Below, piece by piece: positions 58,801 through 64,000 of a stretch of DNA of 64,000 nucleotides. Below the pieces are notes generated by a model that had not been told where the DNA came from, did no database searches, and saw only the letters and a list, made by a program, of their open reading frames with translations. Source of the DNA: Dallia pectoralis (lineage: Eukaryota > Chordata > Actinopteri > Esociformes > Umbridae); contig CM055744.1 of NCBI GenBank assembly GCA_029465975.1, forward strand, positions 9,581,596 to 9,645,595, given 5' to 3'. Position numbers and translations under genes: made by a program. How positions within the stretch are numbered: position 1 is the stretch's first letter; each line of letters opens with the position of its first letter.

Positions 58801-61800
58801 AGTAATACTTTGCACGCTGGTGTGCAGTCTATCACCAGAGGTAGTGGTGACTCTTGGTGTAAAAAATAAAACTATCTGACTTTATGCAGGGTAAGTCATA
58901 TAGGCAACATAACTGGAACACTATTCATCCTCTGTATCTTCGGACCGACAGCTCCTTGATTCCCAGGGGTTAAATCCTGGGCGCCGCTGCCTTTTGCTGC
59001 AGGTCCACCACCTCTCCACCACCAATCCAGCATCAAAGTTTTGCAACTTTGGGCCCTCTACTGACAGAAATAGCAGCCTCTGAAGCTGGACTGAGCTGAG
59101 GCTGGTCCTCCAGTCAGACTTAATGCGTTTCATGGTTGAGAACCCTCTCTTACACACAGCTGGGCTGACTGGCAGGACCAAGTAAATGTTCATGAGTGTC
59201 ACCAAACTCCTGAACCGTTCACATCTCTCATCTGAAAAGATAGGAAAATATAAGATTATATTTTATCGTTCTCTCATTCTGATGACAGCCACTACGTTTT
59301 TCTTGTCTTCCTCCTGTTTAAGGATACCTATATATATATGTGTGTGTAACAATTTAGGTGTTATTAAAAAAATATATATTTGTTACATACAACATTTACA
59401 CAACTTCTGCAGATTTAAACACAGTGTTATGTAAGTTACTTTTGCAGGTCCGTCCCAAAATACTTTGGTAACATACAGACTGCAGTTAATTTAATGCTTA
59501 ACACTTGAACAGGGGTGTCATTACTTGAAAGAGGAACTCTGCATCATCTAAGTTACAGTATGTACATTATCAGGGTTTGGAAATACTGTGACTTGCTTAA
59601 GTAGGCAAATGGCTGGTAGAACATAACTTTTCTTAATTAGGGGTGTAACGGTTCACAAAATTCACGGTTCGTTTGATACGATACACTTGTGTCCGTCAAC
59701 CACACAATAGAGTAACGTTACGTTAGCTCAGTTTCGTTCCGCTTAACTTACATTATGTTTGCCATTTAATGTTGGACATTATGAGCGCGCTTGCCACACA
59801 CGACACGGCTGTATTTGAAAATTGAAATAACAACATTTTGGTCGGCAATAACAATTGTCCAAAATGCGCACCGAAAACCGAACCGAAAGCCTTGTACCAA
59901 ACGGTTCAATATTACGAATACATGTAAACTTATCGTTACACCCCTATTCATAGTAATTTCAGTGAATCAAACTGCTGCTAGACCCAGTGCAATGTAAAAC
60001 GTCACTTACTTGTCAGCCAGGGTGGGTTGCTCCCGACAGACCCCGCAGAGCATAACTCCGTCTTCATAAACAACCCAGTCGAATTCATCCTTCCATTTGT
60101 TTACAAACTTTCTGTCTCGTTTTAATTCTGTTGGTGTGAGGTGAATCGTTTTAGGCGCTTTTCCGCTTAGCCGGGCTGCGGAGCCTGAAGAAACATCTTC
60201 TTTTGTTGTTTAAATGGCGTTCCGGTTGCGACCACTGACGCAGGTAACAATGTTTAAACTTGGACCGACTCCTGATTGGCCAATCAAAGCATTCTGAGTC
60301 GGAGGCTGTTTCGACGGATTGTGGGGCAAGTAATTTTCTCTTCCACTTGTCCCACAAAAAATCCACTTGTCCCGGACAAGCGGACAAGCCTTAATGTCGA
60401 GCCCTGGGCATCATTTCTATGTGATCCATGTTGCCTTCAGGGATTATTTTTCTTCAAACGGTCCCTGTAAGATTGGAGGGTTATTTCTGTCACATCAGTG
60501 GGGTAAAGCAGGTGACCACACAGTCAGCGTTCACTGGGCACTGTTAGTAATTCTATAATTGTGTTTGTACTGTTTTAAGCTTCAGAAGTTAAGTGTCCAT
60601 ATAATGTAAGTTATATATGATGGCTGCGTGTAAAATAAATAAAAAGTTGTGAACGTGACTGAGAATGTGGCAGCGGCTGCAGTGCTGGTTTATTTACAGT
60701 TTCTTTTTAAATACACCCTGAGGCGTTTGCTTGCGTGCAGGGTGAATTGACAGTTTGTCTTTGTGACATTATCAATTCCATTTTATTCACAGAAGCTAGT
60801 TGTCAGACATTCCTGGTAATCACAGTTTGACTTGCCCTGCTTTTACTTTAAATTTCACATTATATTTTGGGACTTGCATTGCAGTTCACTGTGCAGTGAT
60901 CTTCTTGATTTTGTCAATTAATTCCTGTAGTCACTGCTGTATTACTTGGCCCCCGTATCATTGAAATATTGATCCTTGGCATTTCCAGACAGCCGTTGCC
61001 TCCCTTTAATTTCACATGGAAGCGCCCTTTTAGTTTAACTAGCATTTAACTCCAACCTCTTCAATGCATCAGCTTTGTTGACAGTTTGAGCTTGCCTGAA
61101 CCATTCCTGATCGAAACAGTCAATCTTCTATACATGCAATGCAAAATGCCAGTGTAAGCTTTAATGTCATTTCATGAACTCAGGGATTTGCCTAGGAGTT
61201 TCCAACAAATATACACATTTGTAATGGTCTATTTTGCTTGTGTGCCATCTTTATCACTGAAATATTAACTTGTGAACATCCCTTTTTTTTGTCTAGCAAA
61301 AGTGTGTTCATTATGTTTAAAATACTTAATAGCGTTCACCCAAAAACAATGCATTTATGTAAACATGTAAAGAACATGCATTGAATACAAAAATAGGAAA
61401 TAATATATATGCATTTACGAAGCTGACAGACTTTGATCCATCCCAAACTCAAATCTGTTCCAAGTCTTCCCCCTTTAAGTTGCCATAGAAACGTAACCTA
61501 AAATTTTTTAATTAAGTTTACAACCTCCCTTCTCGAGTATAAATGGATGAGAGTATGAAGTCAATTGATTGGTCCAACCAGCTGAAACGCCTACCAGTTG
61601 GGCCATATTCTCCAAATATATCTGACCCAATATCTAGTCTCAGTCGTACCTGAAACACACAATATCTGGTCTGTCATTGCTAGTACACCCGATGTCTAGT
61701 CTGTTATAAGATTTTTGCATTGCTTTTTTGGTGTCTACTGGTTGCTGCTAGCATTAAATGATTTAGCTAATGATTGACTACTGTCTATCTTCTGTTTGTT

Positions 61801-63075
61801 TGCAGGCAAGTTATCCAGCCTGGGAGGACTTTGTAACGAAAGGAGTGAAGCTGCAATCCCAGCTAAGGTAAGTGCCTGGCCTCTGGAACAACACTCAATC
61901 GATTTAATTATATCATTATCATGTGTGTCTTTGTGCATGTGTCAACTAAAGATGAACAGCAGATATTCTAATATCCTGAAGTGCCAAGCCTAAGCCTGTG
62001 TCAAGCCTTGCTCGTTGAGGTGCACAAGAAGACCATAGCATGGATTCATGTGTCGATCTAGTGTCATTTTGTTTCTGGCCATGAGCAGAATACATACATG
62101 ACTCACTGTCATGCCACATTGTTGTCAGCTCTCTGCAATTCACATGTTTCCACTGGACAAACTGCCGATGATTGACCACGTTTTTCATCATGGGGTACAG
62201 AAATACACCCCCACCCCCCATTTGCATCTGATGGTTTTTCACAGGCATATCACCTGATACCCTGGACCTCATGGGTAATGCCACCCAGCTCCTCACTGAA
62301 CATTACATGGGCCTCTACAATAGAGCCATTGATGCTGGGTCTTCTCCTGTTGCAGTATGAACACTGGCTTCTGAGAGCCACTGGGTCATAACTGATTCAA
62401 CAGGCCCTCTTGAGTAGGCTTGTCCATGTCTTGCCATTAGTCATAAAACCCAGGCCAATGCAGGAAAGCCGAAGGTAGCAGCAGAGAGTTGTCTGGTGGT
62501 GGTCCGGGCTAGAAACAAGTGTTCTATGGTGTATCACCTGGGCTTGCAAATGCATAAAACATACTCATTTTCTTTTCACAACATTACCTCTTTGGAACAT
62601 TTGCAACAGATTAGTTAACACACAGTTAAATAATCAAATATTTATGAAATGGCATGGTCGTTAGTGGCAACTGATCCCTGTGCTATATCTACGTTTAACT
62701 AATGACCTAATTCCACAAGCTGAATTCTGCAAACTCTCAATGGGTTTGGGATGTAGTGATTCTGAGGTTAACCTTACTAATATCTGACAGACTAGTGATC
62801 AAACTGTCACTCTGTCACAAGTAGTAACTAATGAAGACAATGACTGCGTGTCTTCGGGTTGTCCTAGTTGAATTCTAAATCTTTGCATCAATCCATTATG
62901 AATTAGATTTCTTTCAAAAGCTGGATTTTGTGTATACACATGTGATAAGTGGTTTGTAAATGGAGGGTTTGTCATTGTGTTGTTGTTTGGTTTACTTTCA
63001 GGACAACCATCTTTGTCACAAGCTCCTTTCTGGATGCCTTTCAGAAGGTGGCAGATATGGCAACCGGAACAAGAG
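46899..63075 (+). CDS. mtss1: MTSS1/MTSS2-type I-BAR protein, first three coding exons (partial)
   Basis: MTSS proteins bend membranes outward with an N-terminal I-BAR (IMD) domain and link phosphoinositide membranes to actin through a C-terminal WH2 motif. Three coding exons lie in the window: 46899-46970, 61806-61867 and 63002-63075, joined in frame with AG/GT borders. They give 69 aa plus one base of the next codon. The N-terminus IEKECSALGGLFQ, then SYPAWEDF, KLQSQLRTT and SFLDAFQKVADMATGTRG in order is the first helix region of the IMD. The ATG at 46899 is in a good Kozak context (AAACATGG). The remaining exons, including WH2, lie beyond 64000. SALGGLFQ and KLQSQLR favour MTSS1, while NDMK is seen in MTSS2, so the paralogue is uncertain. 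Confidence 0.9.
47836..48024. repeat. TGTATG/TATATG simple repeat
   Basis: Long low-complexity run of TGTATG, TGTATA and TATATG units, giving Tyr/Val/Cys-rich or His/Thr/Tyr-rich frames on both strands that are not genes. Confidence 0.93.
49746..49796. repeat. Three 17-bp tandem repeats
   Basis: Three copies of GCGGGCCTCCACTGTGA, the last slightly changed, in mtss1 intron 1. Confidence 0.9.
50405..50754. mobile_element. MITE with TGGCGCTTTTCCACT ends
   Basis: A 350-bp element with near-perfect inverted ends: TGGCGCTTTTCCACTACAAA on the left, complement of TGGCGCTTTTCCACTGCACA on the right, both followed inward by CCAGCTCG. The GC-rich interior differs from the AT-rich intron. I recognise the end motif from fish genomes. 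The flanking duplication is unclear. Confidence 0.75.
50755..53079 (+). other. mtss1 intron 1, middle part, nothing recognised
   Basis: AT-rich intronic DNA with a poly-G run near 50795. No transposon ends or credible ORFs were seen. Confidence 0.4.
53080..53265. mobile_element. Foldback element, nearly perfect hairpin
   Basis: Two arms of about 55 bases are inverted copies, including TAGTTTGGCGACGACAGGTC and AAGTGCACTTCTTAATCGC. They differ at about two substitutions plus the length of a T run, and are separated by an AT-rich loop of roughly 65 bases. The arm similarity suggests a young MITE. No flanking target duplication could be fixed because the arms extend to the last recognisable base. 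Confidence 0.8.
53266..55382 (+). other. mtss1 intron 1, further part, nothing recognised
   Basis: AT-rich intronic DNA. The stretch 54960-55180 is more balanced in composition and could be conserved, but this cannot be judged from one genome. Confidence 0.4.
55391..56044 (+). mobile_element. hAT element C, perfect 8-bp TSD, BED-finger remnant
   Basis: A 654-bp element with ends TAGGGGTGCTCGATAT and the complement of TAGGGGTGCACGATATTG. It is flanked by identical GTGTTAAC at 55383-55390 and 56045-56052. On the + strand near 55817-55862 one frame encodes GNTTNLFSHLKNHHK, the second half of the BED zinc finger of a hAT transposase. Stops surround it and the catalytic domain is missing, so it is non-autonomous. 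Confidence 0.88.
56182..57196 (-). mobile_element. hAT element B', perfect 8-bp TSD, with transposase N-terminus
   Basis: A 1015-bp element with ends TAGGGCTGCACGATATTGG and the complement of TAGGGCTGAACGATATTCG. It is flanked by GTACAGAC at 56174-56181 and 57197-57204. It is a sister of element B at 25744: the segment 56820-57000 matches about 26170-26350. It lies only 130 bases from element C. It carries a transposase N-terminal piece on the minus strand and no catalytic core. Confidence 0.9.
56314..56739 (-). pseudogene. hAT transposase N-terminal fragment with BED zinc finger
   Basis: A 141-aa minus-strand frame. It contains VLCLECYKVVASKQGNTTNL then SDHLKRHH, a C-x2-C ... H-x4-H BED-type zinc finger, followed by IAKDMLPLNTVTKEGFKKMI and LDTRYVIPS, the segment that follows the finger in ZBED/hAT transposases. 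The frame ends before the catalytic RNase H-like and dimerisation domains, so only DNA-binding capacity could remain. It is inside element B' and reads antisense to mtss1. Confidence 0.8.
57205..58589 (+). other. mtss1 intron 1 between hAT insertions
   Basis: Contains the 49-bp repeats listed separately. Otherwise ordinary intronic DNA; a 124-aa minus-strand frame at 57747-58121 has no recognisable domain. Confidence 0.4.
57333..57479. repeat. Three 49-bp tandem repeats
   Basis: Three copies at a 49-bp period of a unit containing ATGTAGGGTTCTACTACTGT and GAATATAGAGCTAGGTTAGG. Confidence 0.93.
58921..59205 (-). pseudogene. hAT transposase C-terminal dimerisation fragment
   Basis: A 94-aa minus-strand frame reads LVLPVSPAVCKRGFSTMKRI then KSDWRTSLSSVQLQRLLFLS, the hAT C-terminal dimerisation motif (usually S.A.CERGFS.LK.IK...R..L). 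It then turns into low-similarity sequence. It is part of element D. Confidence 0.8.
59638..59946. mobile_element. hAT MITE E nested in element D
   Basis: A 309-bp element with ends TAGGGGTGTAACGGTTCAC and the complement of TAGGGGTGTAACGATAAG. The flanks TTCTTAAT and TTCATAGT match at six of eight bases. It has no coding capacity. It splits the two transposase pieces of element D. Confidence 0.75.
60004..60150 (-). pseudogene. Zinc-finger exon of element D transposase
   Basis: The minus strand encodes HLTPTELKRDRKFVNKWKDE, then FDWVVYEDGVMLCGVCREQP, a KW...F.W...D...C..C pattern of the TTF/BED-like finger at the N-terminus of many hAT transposases and their domesticated relatives. The exon ends at ADKAA-type sequence with a consensus donor (AA|GTAAGT), suggesting the parent gene was spliced. 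Confidence 0.65.
60405..61805 (+). other. mtss1 intron 1, last part
   Basis: Intronic DNA before the second coding exon. 60650-61080 has AT-rich blocks typical of developmental enhancers and no transposon signature; conservation is untested. Confidence 0.4.
61868..63001 (+). other. mtss1 intron 2
   Basis: Runs from GTAAGT to TTTACTTTCAG. A 116-aa minus-strand frame at 61946-62296 spans what looks like a worn dispersed repeat; I could not name it. Confidence 0.5.
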
Positions 63076-64000
63076 GTAAAGTCAAATCCTTTGTCCATCC
63101 CTACTTGATTCCTCATTAGATTCACAATGGTGTCTCCTGTAACTCCGTTGGTATTCATCTAAAAAACAGCATTGTTGTTGGTTTGATTTCCACATGGGGC
63201 AGTATAAAAATGGGTGCACACAGTACTGTGAGTCGCCGTGGAAAGAACATATTGCAAATCTACTTCAAGGTAGATTAAGCTATATGTAAACATTTATTTT
63301 TGTCAAAAGAAAGTCAACTGTTATATTCATTTTGGCCACATTTTGCATAAATTCCTATTCTAACAATTCAAGTACAAGTCAGGACCATGTATTTTAGTAC
63401 CTATTAACATCGAGTCATTGTGTTGACTGTGAGCATATCAGCCTGAGATCTCGTTTGCCTGTTTTTAAGATGAGCAACAGAGAGTGAAAGTGGCACACAT
63501 GCTCTGACAACAGAGAACGCCTCAGGGCACATGTGAGGATTCACAGGATCTTCTGGAGTTTTCTTACACGTGTGGTCTCGTGTGCATGTTTATGTCTCGT
63601 GTGTGTGTGTGTGCTTTCTGTTAAGAACATGGAACTAAAGCAGGTTATGGTTGTGCTACCTGACGCGGACACTGTAACCAAACTACCCCCCCTGCCTGGA
63701 GATCCAGTGGCACAATCCATTATTAATGAAGCAATCACACTGGAGAGCTTTTACATTGCTGTAATGTAACATGCAGCATATTCATTTGTAACTCATTGAA
63801 ATGTTGAAAGTGGCAGTTTCTTTTAGGCTGATGCACTTTTCTGAATTAAATCAGCTAGGACATTGACCCGACACTCTCTGTGGAGTAAAATTCTTCCACC
63901 AGCTTGTTCCGATCTTGGTTAGCACACCGCCTAAAACTAACATTCACGATTTGCAACTTGCTCTTTGCACCCGATGTACAAACTGCACAACACAGCAACA
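63076..64000 (+). other. mtss1 intron 3, cut by the window edge
   Basis: Starts with GTAAAG after the third coding exon. No further exon of the I-BAR domain was found before 64000. A short GT run is at about 63598-63611. Confidence 0.6.

Larger units (their letters stand above)
58590..60404 (-). mobile_element. hAT-like element D with two transposase pieces
   Basis: Ends are AGGGCTTGACATTAA and the complement of AGGGCTCGACATTAA, with subterminal CACTTGTCC repeats. Flanks GAGGCATC and TGGGCATC match at six of eight bases, a possible worn target duplication. On the minus strand it holds a zinc-finger exon (60004-60150) and a dimerisation-domain piece (58921-59205). It is interrupted by a MITE at 59638-59946. 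The missing middle of the transposase makes it non-functional. Confidence 0.75.

Noticed and set aside
61946..62296. 116-aa minus-strand frame in mtss1 intron 2
   Set aside because: No recognisable domain. The DNA looks like a worn dispersed repeat; an opposite-strand reading near 62255-62360 is also open but too short to judge.

Overview
This window is vertebrate nuclear DNA, almost certainly from a teleost fish. Coding exons are short, have GT-AG borders and are separated by long AT-rich introns. Between them lie DNA transposons of the hAT and Tc1 types, LINE fragments, solo LTRs and many minisatellites. One dispersed repeat (8265-9035, with relatives near 11100, 29340 and 44620) looks like a family I associate with pikes and salmonids, so an esociform or salmoniform source is a reasonable guess, made from memory only. 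I found no rRNA, tRNA, CRISPR array or bacterial-style operon.

Three protein-coding genes are supported, all on the + strand. (1) pigu, a subunit of the GPI transamidase, is complete in 12 coding exons (5171-14496) and encodes 435 aa. (2) An OSGIN-family flavoprotein, best read as osgin1, is complete in five coding exons (35296-39358, 523 aa). It has an inferred noncoding first exon near 33220-33440 behind a TATA box and a 36-bp tandem repeat carrying inverted CCAAT boxes. (3) The first three coding exons of an MTSS-type I-BAR gene (46899-63075) are present, with the rest lying beyond the right edge. The genes have unrelated roles (ER GPI-anchor attachment, oxidative-stress response, membrane and actin remodelling). 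Nothing suggests they work together; they are simply neighbours.

Layout: 1-5170 is the region upstream of pigu, with three minisatellites (40, 13 and 44 bp periods) and a LINE tail fragment. 5171-15650 is pigu, with a 43-bp minisatellite directly against exon 5 and a Tc1 relic in an intron. 15650-32900 is a repeat-rich interval with no recognisable host gene: LTR-like pieces, a Tc1 relic, RTE-like and L2-like reverse transcriptase fragments, a 26-bp array and a nested stack of transposons (hAT containing hAT containing solo LTR) at 25366-28219. 32930-41400 is osgin1. 41600-46400 is intergenic, with 66-bp and 34-bp arrays and a Tc1 end. 46400-64000 is the 5' part of mtss1, whose 14.8-kb first intron holds at least four hAT-like insertions, two with perfect 8-bp target duplications and three with recognisable transposase pieces, plus a near-perfect hairpin at 53080-53265.

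I see no new multi-gene system. The parts most worth a second look are the nested transposon stack, the hAT cluster in the mtss1 intron, the repeat-built promoter and possible NRF2-type sites of osgin1, and the hairpin.
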